From an uncultured Ignavibacteriota bacterium (lineage in GTDB: Bacteria > Bacteroidota > Ignavibacteria > Palsa-1295): a DNA stretch of 64,000 nucleotides. Under the pieces are notes generated by a model, which worked only from the letters and a program-made list of their open reading frames with translations, was not told the DNA's origin and did no database searches. The stretch covers positions 186,001-250,000 of the forward strand of contig CAIUMP010000004.1 in the NCBI GenBank assembly GCA_903900335.1. Direction: 5' to 3'. Each line of letters opens with the position of its first letter. Positions within the stretch are counted from its first letter, which is position 1. The position numbers and the translations under genes were made by a program. This document shows, piece after piece, positions 25,176 to 33,367 of this stretch.

Positions 25176-25643
25176 ATGCAATATTCACAGATCGCAAGGA
25201 GCCGCCTCTCGACAGCCGCGCACAAACTCATTAATGATGGCACCTGGCACCCCTTGCAAACGACGCCTTGGGCATGGTACCGGGTTTGGCAGAATCGGAT
25301 AGTGCAGCGCGCCAATTTCGTGGATGAGCATGAACAAGAGTCCATACTGCCACTCCTACAACTTCTTGAGCCGCTGGAAAAACTTTCGGGTGCGACTGGA
25401 TTCCGAGAAGTTCTTGACATCCAACTGGCAGATGATGACATAGAGATACGTGCCCCTTTGGGAAATGCGAACGATCGGATGGATGCGGTAGTCAGTAGGC
25501 TCTCCGGAATAGCGCGGGTGTACAGTATGGAAGGGGTACTAATGGCTGCCGTACCTGTGGTAGGGATAACGGCAGAGTGCCTGAATGACGCAAGAACGCG
25601 CCTCATGGAGGCGCGCCTTGTCTTTCAAGAGTTCGTTGAATAG
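25176..25643 (+). CDS. Hypothetical protein
   Basis: 155 aa, soluble, mixed composition with a Trp-rich segment (WHPLQTTPWAWYRVWQNRI, about 24-42) and an acidic helical part (VDEHEQESILPLLQLLEPLEKL). I do not recognise the family. I prefer this frame to the overlapping minus-strand frame (24938-25606), because the latter is very rich in S and R as expected for antisense translation. It ends 17 bases before the convergent Rieske gene, with no obvious terminator between them. Confidence 0.55.
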   Translation: MQYSQIARSRLSTAAHKLINDGTWHPLQTTPWAWYRVWQNRIVQRANFVDEHEQESILPLLQLLEPLEKLSGATGFREVLDIQLADDDIEIRAPLGNANDRMDAVVSRLSGIARVYSMEGVLMAAVPVVGITAECLNDARTRLMEARLVFQEFVE

Positions 25644-25660
25644 TTGCCTACGGCGGCCGA

Positions 25661-26134
25661 TCAATACGTGACGGTGATCGTCTTCGCTGCCGCATTCAAC
25701 GCCACCCCATATTTGGTCAGTGGTGAGGGAGCGGGTCCGCCGATCACCGTTCCATCGTAGTTGAAGACCGAATTGTGGCATGTGCAGACGATCGAGCCAG
25801 AACGCGGCGTGTTCACTTGGCATCCGGAGTGTGTGCAGTACATCGAGAGCGCTGTGTACGTAGTCGCGTTCCGCCGGATCACCAGGATTGGCGTACCGTC
25901 CGGCGTGACGGTGCTGTCGGTGAGGAATTGCCCGTCGGCAGTCAGCTTCGAGATGTCGATGGTCGTCGTTCCGTGCGTAACACTTGGCCCGGTCACGGAG
26001 GAGCAGCTTGCGAGTATCTCCGCGAGTGTGCCTGCCAGCGTCAGCGAAGTAAGCGTAATTCCGGTGCGCTTTAGGAATGCGCGCCGGCCGATGGGGTCAT
26101 CGAGAGAAAATATCTGAGAGAGAGAGTTATCCAT
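25661..26134 (-). CDS. Rieske [2Fe-2S] protein, Tat-exported lipoprotein
   Basis: 157 aa. The N-terminus has a twin-arginine motif (RRAFLKRT, residues 17-24), a hydrophobic stretch and a lipobox-like LASC (C44). The Rieske cluster motifs are complete: C100-T-H102 and C117-x-x-H120, with the extra cysteines C105 and C119 that form the disulfide in cytochrome-bc1-type Rieske proteins (CTHSGC ... CTCHNS). It would be a periplasmic, membrane-anchored electron carrier. No cytochrome b gene is nearby, so it is either an orphan Rieske protein or the partner of a complex encoded elsewhere. A short GA dinucleotide repeat (26115-26125) lies just inside the gene start. Confidence 0.88.
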   Translation of the reverse strand: MDNSLSQIFSLDDPIGRRAFLKRTGITLTSLTLAGTLAEILASCSSVTGPSVTHGTTTIDISKLTADGQFLTDSTVTPDGTPILVIRRNATTYTALSMYCTHSGCQVNTPRSGSIVCTCHNSVFNYDGTVIGGPAPSPLTKYGVALNAAAKTITVTY

Positions 26135-26271
26135 ATTCGAGAAGTGTAATAATTCTTTATCAAGATGCTGTGTCTTTACTTAAGACACGTTCCATGCTTG
26201 CATAGAAACCCGTGTATCCCCATCTGCCACATGAGAAATGATTCACTACTGCATGTGTGTTGCCAATATCT

Positions 26272-26664
26272 ATGCCAAAGATCAAGAAGACCGAAGCGGA
26301 GTGGCGTGCAGAACTCACGCCCGAGCAATTTCATGTCATGCGAGAAAAAGGGACGGAACGTCCGTTCACCGGTAAGTATGAAACCTTCTGGGAGTCCGGT
26401 GTCTATAAGTGTGGGGCGTGTGGTGAGCCGCTCTTCGAGAGCGACACGAAATTCGATGCGGGTTGCGGCTGGCCAAGCTTCTCTGCCCCACTAAAGAAGG
26501 GCAGCATCGAGGAGCACGACGACCGCTCTCTGCGAATGATGCGCACCGAGGTTACCTGTGCGAACTGCGGCGCGCACTTAGGTCACGTATTTGATGATGG
26601 TCCCGGCCCGACAGGATTGCGTTACTGCATCAATTCCCTCTCGCTCGACTTCGATAAAAAGTGA
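26272..26664 (+). CDS. msrB: Peptide-methionine (R)-S-oxide reductase
   Basis: 130 aa from ATG 26272 (the frame also opens at GTG 26257). Repairs the R form of methionine sulfoxide in proteins. Catalytic C119 is in [12 protein letters not shown], and the structural zinc cysteines are C47/C50 (CGAC) and C96/C99 (CANC). C65 in [10 protein letters not shown] is the expected resolving cysteine. [16 protein letters not shown] is highly conserved in MsrB. It stands as a single gene between two minus-strand genes, with msrA not in view. Confidence 0.96.
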   Translation: MPKIKKTEAEWRAELTPEQFHVMREKGTERPFTGKYETFWESGVYKCGACGEPLFESDTKFDAGCGWPSFSAPLKKGSIEEHDDRSLRMMRTEVTCANCGAHLGHVFDDGPGPTGLRYCINSLSLDFDKK

Positions 26665-26700
26665 GCGAGAGAAATCGCGAAGCACCGACGAATCCCGGAC

Positions 26701-27222
26701 TCAGTTCCAGCTCACATTCAGGAATGAGCCGCTTGTGATGAGGACCGTGTCGGAGAGATTGTGCGACTTTCGGCCTACAAAGTGGAATTGCCCGCTGATC
26801 TGCTTTTTGGTGGTATCGTACGCTGTGATCGTCACCGAACCGGGATAGATATTGCTTAGTGATGGAATCGTAAGATAGGCGGTGCTGGTGTCCGGAATAC
26901 CCTGGGAGTATTCTCCGAGCGCAGTTGTGCTCAGTCCGAAGGAGTCTGTTCGGATTCCCGGATTTCGCAGCACGAGCGTGATCTCGGTCAGATCCGTCGC
27001 AACGCCGGTCACGGTTACGACTCCAGAGTTCTTGGTAGCTGTCGCTCCGCCAGTAACTCCCGGAACCACCGTAGATGACCACGCCTTACCGTTTACCGTC
27101 GCAACCATGCTGCCGGGTGTGGTGGTGCCAGTGGTGGGGGATGTGGTGGCGTTACAAGCCATAACAAGCGAAGACGCGACGAGCAGGAGTGAGTAGATGC
27201 TGGGAAATCTTTTCTTTGTCAT
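26701..27222 (-). CDS. Small lipoprotein resembling DUF6252 proteins
   Basis: 173 aa with lipoprotein signal (LLLVASSLVMAC, cysteine 23). The mature part begins with a T/P/G linker, then MVATVNGKAWSSTVV and ends with ISGQFHFVGRKS ... VLITSGSFLNVSW. Both ends match the layout of DUF6252-like lipoproteins common in Bacteroidetes: an opening 'A-x-VNGK-x-W', and a closing 'G-x-F-x-F' plus 'G-x-F'. The function is unknown. It is divergent from the PD40 gene with only 79 bases between. Confidence 0.7.
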   Translation of the reverse strand: MTKKRFPSIYSLLLVASSLVMACNATTSPTTGTTTPGSMVATVNGKAWSSTVVPGVTGGATATKNSGVVTVTGVATDLTEITLVLRNPGIRTDSFGLSTTALGEYSQGIPDTSTAYLTIPSLSNIYPGSVTITAYDTTKKQISGQFHFVGRKSHNLSDTVLITSGSFLNVSWN

Positions 27223-27301
27223 TTGATTTTAGGTAAACAAGTATTGGGCCGTTGAATAAGACAATCCGCGGGTGCCGTAAATAATTCACTCATTTTAGTT
27301 C

Positions 27302-28195
27302 ATGTCTCGATTCCAAGTTCATTCGCTGCTATTAGCTTTGGTCCTGGCAGCTACTGCGCATGCGCAACCGGATAGCAACCATACATCGTTGACTGCCATC
27401 AATCTCACATCCATTAATTCTGACGCGCAGGAGTATGGGCCGTTACTTTCGAACGATGGTTCAACCTTCTATTTTAGTCGCGAGATGGATCTGTTCCTCG
27501 GGCGAGTGAATAAGTTCTTTCAGGCGTCAGTCCTGCCGAATGGCTCCATGAGTGCACCCGTCGAGATCGAACGGTTTAACAAGTTGAAAGACTTTGGCTG
27601 CGCCACTATCGATAATGCCGGGGAGATATTCTGCTGTTATAATCCACGACCAGGCGCTGGAGGGAGCATCGATATATTCCAACTGAAGGGTAACGACCTT
27701 ATTCCACTCGATAGCGTCAATAGCAAATATTGGGATACACAGCCATCGGTATCCTCTGATGGCAAGTCATTGTTCTTTGCCAGCGAAAGAGAACGGAGTT
27801 CGAAGTGGTCGAATATCTTTGTCGCACATCGTTCCGGACCACAAGGCAGTTGGTCCACTCCCATCAAGTTAGGCCCGCAGATCAACGGGGGAGAGTACAA
27901 CTGCTATCCAAGCATTTCTCGCGATGGGAAAGTGCTGTTCTTTGGTTCAAATCGGAATCACACGGGTTCGTTGCTTTATGCTTCGGTTCGCAATGGAGAA
28001 TCAGATACATCATGGTCGGAACCCATGGTCCTTCCACCGCCAATCAACGCATACGCCGAGAACTCCTTCCCGTACCTTTCCCCTTCAGGAAAGGATTTCT
28101 TTTTCGTGTCCAATCGGAAGGGTGGTGTAGGAAGGAAGGATATCTACCAAGTGCATCTTCCAAACGGTGTCGAGGATTTGTTAGGCAAGCACTGA
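27302..28195 (+). CDS. Secreted PD40 (WD40-like beta-propeller) protein
   Basis: 297 aa with signal peptide (LLLALVLAATAHAQ). At least four PD40-type blades of the pattern 'P-x-x-S-x-D-G-x-x-x-(Y/F)-F-x-S' are visible: YGPLLSNDGSTFYFSRE, QPSVSSDGKSLFFASER, YPSISRDGKVLFFGSNR and FPYLSPSGKDFFFVSNRKGG. These propellers occur in TolB and in OmpA-linked surface proteins. Here no OmpA domain follows. It is probably a periplasmic or surface binding protein. It ends 9 bases before the convergent NmrA-like gene. Confidence 0.85.
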   Translation: MSRFQVHSLLLALVLAATAHAQPDSNHTSLTAINLTSINSDAQEYGPLLSNDGSTFYFSREMDLFLGRVNKFFQASVLPNGSMSAPVEIERFNKLKDFGCATIDNAGEIFCCYNPRPGAGGSIDIFQLKGNDLIPLDSVNSKYWDTQPSVSSDGKSLFFASERERSSKWSNIFVAHRSGPQGSWSTPIKLGPQINGGEYNCYPSISRDGKVLFFGSNRNHTGSLLYASVRNGESDTSWSEPMVLPPPINAYAENSFPYLSPSGKDFFFVSNRKGGVGRKDIYQVHLPNGVEDLLGKH

Positions 28196-28204
28196 ACAAG
28201 GTAG

Positions 28205-28855
28205 TTAAGCGATCGCTCGAATCGCACTCACATCCCAAACCTTCCCAATCGCAGTCTCCGACTTCAGCGCATGAACAATCGCCGCCGCGAGCTGCACCCG
28301 CGTCACGCTTCTCGCGCGCTTGGCAATATTTCCATAGTGCCCCGGCAATAAGGCGAGCAGATTTAGGAATGGCGACATGATGATCGGCCATCGCTGACCT
28401 TTGCCGATGATATAGGATGGTCGAAGGATCGTCCAATCGACACCGGCATCGATCACGGCCTGCTCCGTCCTTTGCTTTGTTCGCACGTAAAAGCTGTGCC
28501 CAACATCTGCGGCACTGAGCAGCACAATTCGCTTCACACTAACCTTATTCATTGCTGGAAGTACAGCGAGCACCGATCCGAGATCCACATCTTCGTATGT
28601 CAGTCCCGTTCGCTTGGTTTCCGCTCGCTTTATACCGGTGAGATGGACTAACGCCTGAGAGCCCATGAGTGCGCGGGCAATGGCTTCAGTCTCGAGGACA
28701 TCGCCTTCGAATGCGGTGAGCATCGGGTGGTGTGGCAGCTTCTTCTCCGATCCGGGTCGGACAAGCGCATGAACGCGAAATCCTGCGTCAAGCAGCGCAG
28801 GCAGTACCCCCTGTCCTACAAATCCGGTTGCACCGGTGATACAAATTGTCTGCAT
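28205..28855 (-). CDS. NAD(P)-binding NmrA/NDUFA9-like protein
   Basis: 216 aa atypical short-chain dehydrogenase. The Rossmann motif is ICITGATGFVGQGVLPALLDAG, followed by VHALVRPGS, VLETEAIARALMGSQALVHLTG and RIVLLSAADVG. This layout fits the NAD(P)H-binding family related to NmrA and the complex I NDUFA9 subunit. The classical SDR Tyr-x3-Lys is replaced by FYVRTKQRTEQAV, which still has Y and K at about the right spacing. Cytoplasmic; substrate unknown. Confidence 0.85.
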   Translation of the reverse strand: MQTICITGATGFVGQGVLPALLDAGFRVHALVRPGSEKKLPHHPMLTAFEGDVLETEAIARALMGSQALVHLTGIKRAETKRTGLTYEDVDLGSVLAVLPAMNKVSVKRIVLLSAADVGHSFYVRTKQRTEQAVIDAGVDWTILRPSYIIGKGQRWPIIMSPFLNLLALLPGHYGNIAKRARSVTRVQLAAAIVHALKSETAIGKVWDVSAIRAIA

Positions 28856-29040
28856 GTGCTACGAATGGATAGATATTCGAAATGCCTCATCATTTCATTT
28901 CCAGTGCGATGATGAGCCAAGCGAGCTTTCGCCTGCCAGTGGTACAAATTTACTGCCGCTTTGGATTTCTCCGTTGGGGCAGGGTGGGGACGGATTGCGG
29001 GCCAACAACGTTTCGCACTACCTATAGTCACTCCTACGGC

Positions 29041-30147
29041 ATGAAAATACCTATTCCATTTCACATTGCCTCCCTGAAGGCCTACAAACCAGGCAAGGCA
29101 ATCGCCGACGTAATCGCCGAGCATGGCGTTTCCGACGTCGTTAAGCTTGCCTCTAACGAGAACCCGCTCGGCCCTTCTCCAAAAGCGATTGCCGCCGCGC
29201 GCGAGTCGCTCGCTGATCTTCATATCTACCCGAATGGTGGCCGTTCCATCCGCGAAGCGATCGCCAACCGTTATGGTCTCTCTGTTGAGGAGGTCATCGC
29301 AGGTTCGGGAAGCGAAGGAGTAATGAATACGATGATGCGAACCTTCCTTTCGCACGGTGATGAGGTTGTTACAAGCGAAGGGACGTTCACCGGCTTCTAT
29401 GTGCTTGCCAACGCACTTGGGTTGAATCTGGTGATGGCTCCGATGACCGACTATGGCTATGATCTCGATGCGATGCTGGAGCGCATCACTCCGAATACGC
29501 GGCTCGTCTATCTTGCAAACCCCAACAACCCAACGGGCAGCGTGTTCGGGAAAGATGCATTCGAGAGGTTCTATGCCGCGGTGCCGCCAAATGTGCTCAT
29601 CATGCACGATGAAGCCTACTACGATTTTGCGATCAGCGACATCCCCGGTTATTACACGCTGCTGGATGACATACGGCCAAACGTCATCACACTTCGAACA
29701 TTTTCTAAATCGCACGGGCTTGCCGGCATCCGCATTGGTTTTGGAAGTGGGCCGAAGGAGCTGATCGCCCCGATGCTAAAAGTGAAGCTTCCTTTCGAAC
29801 CCAGCGCGACAGCACAAGCCGCCGGTCTCGGTGCACTTGGCGATGATGAATTCCTCGCTCGAACGATCGAAACAAATCGCATTGGCAAGGAGTATCTGAA
29901 GAACGCCTTTCGAGAACTTGATCTTGCCTTCGTCGAAACGGCAGCGAATTTCATCTGTATTCGCATGGGCAGTGAAGAAGCGGCCCAGAACCTTGTTGCG
30001 GAAATGGAAAGTCGTGGAATCATCGTGAGGCCGCTCGGCGGCTTCGGGCTCAGCGACTGCGTTCGCATCTCCATTGGTACACCCGTCGAGAATGCCAAAG
30101 CTGTTGCCGCAATGCGGGCGATACTTGAAGGCGTGACCGTCGCCTGA
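29041..30147 (+). CDS. hisC: Histidinol-phosphate aminotransferase
   Basis: PLP-dependent class I/II aminotransferase, 368 aa from ATG 29041. The frame opens at 28882, but the extra 53 residues do not look like this family. It has KLASNENPLGPSPKA near the N-terminus, LANPNNPTGS, DEAYYDFA and the PLP lysine K223 in TFSKSHGLAGIRIGF, all as in HisC. It converts imidazole-acetol phosphate to histidinol phosphate and often also serves aromatic amino acids. No other his gene is nearby, so a role in phenylalanine/tyrosine synthesis cannot be excluded. Confidence 0.93.
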   Translation: MKIPIPFHIASLKAYKPGKAIADVIAEHGVSDVVKLASNENPLGPSPKAIAAARESLADLHIYPNGGRSIREAIANRYGLSVEEVIAGSGSEGVMNTMMRTFLSHGDEVVTSEGTFTGFYVLANALGLNLVMAPMTDYGYDLDAMLERITPNTRLVYLANPNNPTGSVFGKDAFERFYAAVPPNVLIMHDEAYYDFAISDIPGYYTLLDDIRPNVITLRTFSKSHGLAGIRIGFGSGPKELIAPMLKVKLPFEPSATAQAAGLGALGDDEFLARTIETNRIGKEYLKNAFRELDLAFVETAANFICIRMGSEEAAQNLVAEMESRGIIVRPLGGFGLSDCVRISIGTPVENAKAVAAMRAILEGVTVA

Positions 30148-30172
30148 TCCACTGCAATTCAATAATTCACCG

Positions 30173-31078
30173 ATGCCATCAGAGACCACCGACTATCTTC
30201 GGCCCGAAATAGCTTCCAACTTAGGGAGCATGGAGCTCGTTGCTCGGTTTGTGGTCGAGGGTTTCATCACGGGACTGCATAAGTCGCCCTATCATGGCTT
30301 TTCGGTGGAGTTCGCTGAACACCGCCCCTATCTTCCCGGGGATGCCATTCGCAACATTGACTGGAAGCTCTTTGGCCGCACAGACAGGCATTACATCAAG
30401 CAATTCGAAGAGGAGACCAACCTCAAGGCGCATATCATTGTCGATGCCTCACGCTCGATGAATTACACGAGCAACCCCAAGCGCATCACGAAATACCGGT
30501 ATGCTACGATGCTCGCAGCAGCATTGGCTTACCTGCTAACACGACAGCAAGACGCCGTTGGCCTTGGGATATTCGATGATGAACTTCGTACCTTTATGCC
30601 GGCGCGCCTTAAGCAAAGCTATCTCCGCGAGATGCTTAGAATTCTCCAGACCACGGAGCCCTCGCACGCCACCCGCACGGAGACAGCACTTCGTCGCGTA
30701 GCGGAACGACTCACACGGCGCGGACTCGTGATCGTCGTCAGTGATTTCCTGGATGAACCCGAGCAGATACTGTTGCCGCTTCGACTCATGCAACATGCCG
30801 GGCACGAGGTGATCGCATTCCAGATCCTCGATCCGGCCGAACGGACGCTTGAACTGGAATCTGCAGACGCTACGATAGTCGATATGGAGACCGGAATTGA
30901 GATGAGGACACAGCCGTATCAGTTGCAAGCCAGTTATCAGAAGTCGGTGGCGGAGTTCCTCTCGTCGCTCAAGGATTCGCTGCTTTCGGAAGGCATCGAC
31001 TATCTGCTTCTGGAGACGACAACCCCATTTGACAGGGCCTTACTGGAATACCTGCACAAGCGACAGCAGATGAGTTGA
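30173..31078 (+). CDS. DUF58 domain protein (vWA-like)
   Basis: 301 aa soluble protein. The conserved DUF58 block is intact: GFSVEFAEHRPYLPGDAIRN followed by IDWKLFGRTDRHYIKQFEEE. The following vWA-like fold has a MIDAS-type DASRSM. DUF58 proteins usually stand next to MoxR ATPases and help mature or regulate enzymes and envelope proteins; no moxR is seen here. It follows hisC by 25 bases and could be in the same transcript. Convergent with the ORF6N gene. Confidence 0.9.
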   Translation: MPSETTDYLRPEIASNLGSMELVARFVVEGFITGLHKSPYHGFSVEFAEHRPYLPGDAIRNIDWKLFGRTDRHYIKQFEEETNLKAHIIVDASRSMNYTSNPKRITKYRYATMLAAALAYLLTRQQDAVGLGIFDDELRTFMPARLKQSYLREMLRILQTTEPSHATRTETALRRVAERLTRRGLVIVVSDFLDEPEQILLPLRLMQHAGHEVIAFQILDPAERTLELESADATIVDMETGIEMRTQPYQLQASYQKSVAEFLSSLKDSLLSEGIDYLLLETTTPFDRALLEYLHKRQQMS

Positions 31079-31104
31079 GCGATGGAGAAACTCCAGGCTC
31101 CTTC

Positions 31105-31653
31105 CTATAGCTTCGGCAGCACAAACCCGATCGTTCGGGCTTGGGGCTTTGCGGGATTTAGAAGACGCTTCAATTCCTCAAAGATCGCCTCGAACGTCTC
31201 GATCTGACCATCCCGCCTGCCAGCAAGCCCCTCTTCTAACTCTTCGAGTTTGCTGCGATGAAGTGGTGTGTCCGAAAGCACGTGACGCATTTCCACGAAG
31301 GCCCTGATGGCGAATATACACGTTGCAGCCGTCTCCTCGGAGCGAAGAACTGTGGCGATCATGAAAGCACCCATTTCGGTAAAGGCGACGGGTCGCACAG
31401 TGTGTTTACCGTTGCGGTCAATGTGTGAGGAGGGAATATTGAGATCCGCAATTTCTCGTTCGGTAAGCTCAAAGGCGAAATCCGGGGGAAATCGATGCGT
31501 ATTGCGCTGGTATTGCTGCCTGAGTCGCCGTAGCGTCACTCCGTAGATATTTGCAAGATCGGCGTCCAGGATCACGCGGCCTCCGCGCGCCTCACGAATT
31601 TCAAAGGAAACGGGGTTGCGTTCTGACGCTGCTTTCTTACTACCTTTGGGCAT
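31105..31653 (-). CDS. ORF6N domain protein (phage-type, DNA-binding)
   Basis: 182 aa. The N-terminal ORF6N domain is clear: VILDADLANIYGVTLRRLRQ, RFPPDFAFELTEREI, then VAFTEMGAFMIATVLRSEE, where these proteins normally have 'FTEQGVAMLSSVL'. The C-terminal part is a coiled helix with a typical KLEELEEGLAGRRDGQIETF and a conserved end NPAKPQARTIGFVLPKL. The family occurs in phages and in scattered chromosomal copies and may bind DNA. No other phage gene, integrase or attachment site is visible around it. Confidence 0.9.
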   Translation of the reverse strand: MPKGSKKAASERNPVSFEIREARGGRVILDADLANIYGVTLRRLRQQYQRNTHRFPPDFAFELTEREIADLNIPSSHIDRNGKHTVRPVAFTEMGAFMIATVLRSEETAATCIFAIRAFVEMRHVLSDTPLHRSKLEELEEGLAGRRDGQIETFEAIFEELKRLLNPAKPQARTIGFVLPKL

Positions 31654-31945
31654 GGATGGGTATTACCGAAACGAGTGGGTTAGTGCGGACGATGTTCTCC
31701 GCCTCCTCTATGAGCAAGAAGGGTGCCTAGTGATCTGTCCCAGACTTTTATTCCGATCTGGCGTATCAATTCTTTTGGCCGCTCGTATTGAGAGCGCCCC
31801 GTGATGCGCTTTGGACAGGTCAAAAAATTATCCCTCCCGTGGCGGCATGTAACAAGGGAAGTATTTCCACGCGTAGTGCGTTAGCCCCGGTTCGTTACCA
31901 GAACACCGGCAAAACAATGGGGAGCCGGGTTCCACCTACAAATTA
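31654..31945 (+). promoter_or_regulatory. Upstream region of the exopolysaccharide cluster
   Basis: 292 bases between the divergent ORF6N gene and the first cluster gene. No gene is supported. It must hold the promoter for the long plus-strand operon. An imperfect hairpin CCGGTTC ... GAACACCGG (31888-31909) lies about 37 bases before the start codon and could be part of a structured leader. A possible promoter could not be fixed by eye. Confidence 0.45.
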
Positions 31946-33367
31946 ATGGAAAAAACCTCATCTGCAGCCCAGGCTGCAAGTCGATCAAGCCTCAGCAGTC
32001 CGCTCCCGCTGACGGGAGCTGCCGCTCAACTTGAAAGTAAGATTCGGGCGAAAACCGCAAAGATCGGGGTCGTTGGCCTTGGCTACGTCGGTTTGCCGCT
32101 GGCAATCGAATTTGCCCGCAAGGGATTCGAAACGGTCGGAATTGATCTCGACCCAAACAAGATCGACGCCCTCCAGCGCGGAGACAACTACATCCAGGAT
32201 ATTCGAGATGAGCACGTCCGAGAGTGTGTCACGAACGGCACCTTTCGGGCACAGCGCCATTATGAGAACGCCAGCGAGCTGGATGTTATCTACATCTGCG
32301 TCCCGACCCCGTTCACGACGAACAAGGATCCGGACATTACCTACATTACAGGTTCAGCCGACTCGCTGGTGAAGGGGCTTCGTGCTGGTCAGCTCATAAT
32401 TCTGAAATCTACCACCTTTCCGAATACGACCGAGGGTGTGGTTATGCCGATCCTTGAAGGGACCGGCAAGAAGGTGGGAGTGGATTTCTTCCTTGCCTTT
32501 AGCCCGGAGCGTATCGACCCAGGCAATCAGAAGTTCAATACCGCCAACACCCCGATCGTGGTTGGTGGCGTGACGGATGCATGCACTCGTCTAGCGGTGC
32601 TGGCTAACGAGCAGATCATCTCCCAGGTCATTGCGGTGCGATCTCCGAAGGTCGCAGAGATGGAAAAACTGCTCGAGAACATCTTCCGCTCGGTCAATAT
32701 CGCATTGGTGAATGAGCTTGCTCGTTTCTGCGACCGAATGGGCGGGATCAACATGTGGGAAGTCGTAGATGCTGCGGCAACGAAGCCGTTTGGCTACATG
32801 CCGTTCTACCCAGGGCCCGGCATTGGTGGGCACTGCATCCTCATCGATCCGTTCTACCTGTCGTGGCAGGCGCGAGCGTACGATTTCGAGACCAACTTCA
32901 TCACGCTTGCCGCTGAGACGAATGAGTCCATGCCGTTCTACGTCAAGGATCTCGTATTTAAGGCAGTTGCAGATCTTCCGATCCGGCTCCGCGATGCGAA
33001 GATACTGATGCTCGGCGTTGCATTCAAGCGCGATGTGGATGATACGCGACACTCACCAGCAGTCCGTGTGATGGAATTGCTAATGGAAGATGGCGCGCCG
33101 CATCTTAGCTATTGCGACCCATTTGTCCCGCAACTTCAGGTAAAGGATCGCAACTTCACGGCACGGCCGCTTTCCGAAAAGACGCTCCAGGAGTCGGATA
33201 TTGTGATCATCACGACCGATCACACCCAGTACGATTACGAGTTCATCGTTCGCAACGCGAATGTCGTGATCGATACCCGCAACGCAACCAAACATCTAAC
33301 TGACCCGTCGCTGCTCGAGAAGATCGTGCTGCTTGGATCGGGTAAAATGCACGGCAATCGCGCATGA
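31946..33367 (+). CDS. wbpA: UDP-N-acetyl-D-glucosamine 6-dehydrogenase (WbpA/TviB-like)
   Basis: Nucleotide-sugar dehydrogenase of 473 aa, which oxidises C6 of a UDP-hexosamine to the uronic acid with 2 NAD+. It has the N-terminal Rossmann motif VVGLGYVGLPLAIEFARKG, YICVPTPF, LKSTTFPNTTEG, FSPERIDPGNQKF, and the catalytic cysteine C297 in GIGGHCILIDPFYLSWQA. The DPFYLSWQAR form and FSPERIDPG fit the WbpA branch (UDP-GlcNAc) better than WecC or UDP-glucose dehydrogenase, but the exact substrate is an inference. A disordered ~30-residue N-terminal extension precedes the fold. It opens the polysaccharide operon and overlaps the next gene by 4 bases. Confidence 0.87.
   Translation: MEKTSSAAQAASRSSLSSPLPLTGAAAQLESKIRAKTAKIGVVGLGYVGLPLAIEFARKGFETVGIDLDPNKIDALQRGDNYIQDIRDEHVRECVTNGTFRAQRHYENASELDVIYICVPTPFTTNKDPDITYITGSADSLVKGLRAGQLIILKSTTFPNTTEGVVMPILEGTGKKVGVDFFLAFSPERIDPGNQKFNTANTPIVVGGVTDACTRLAVLANEQIISQVIAVRSPKVAEMEKLLENIFRSVNIALVNELARFCDRMGGINMWEVVDAAATKPFGYMPFYPGPGIGGHCILIDPFYLSWQARAYDFETNFITLAAETNESMPFYVKDLVFKAVADLPIRLRDAKILMLGVAFKRDVDDTRHSPAVRVMELLMEDGAPHLSYCDPFVPQLQVKDRNFTARPLSEKTLQESDIVIITTDHTQYDYEFIVRNANVVIDTRNATKHLTDPSLLEKIVLLGSGKMHGNRA

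Noticed and set aside
24938-25606. Long minus-strand open frame (222 codons) opposite the hypothetical gene at 25176
   Set aside because: The translation is dominated by Ser, Arg and Cys in the pattern expected for antisense reading; the plus-strand frame has a normal composition and start.
31616-31804. 62-codon plus-strand frame upstream of the polysaccharide cluster
   Set aside because: Overlaps the start of the ORF6N gene on the other strand and shows no recognisable features.
31841-31853. Sequence GGCGGCATGTAAC upstream of the polysaccharide cluster as an RfaH ops element
   Set aside because: It shares only GGCGG and a GT with the ops consensus GGCGGTAGCGT; too weak, and RfaH is not shown to exist here.
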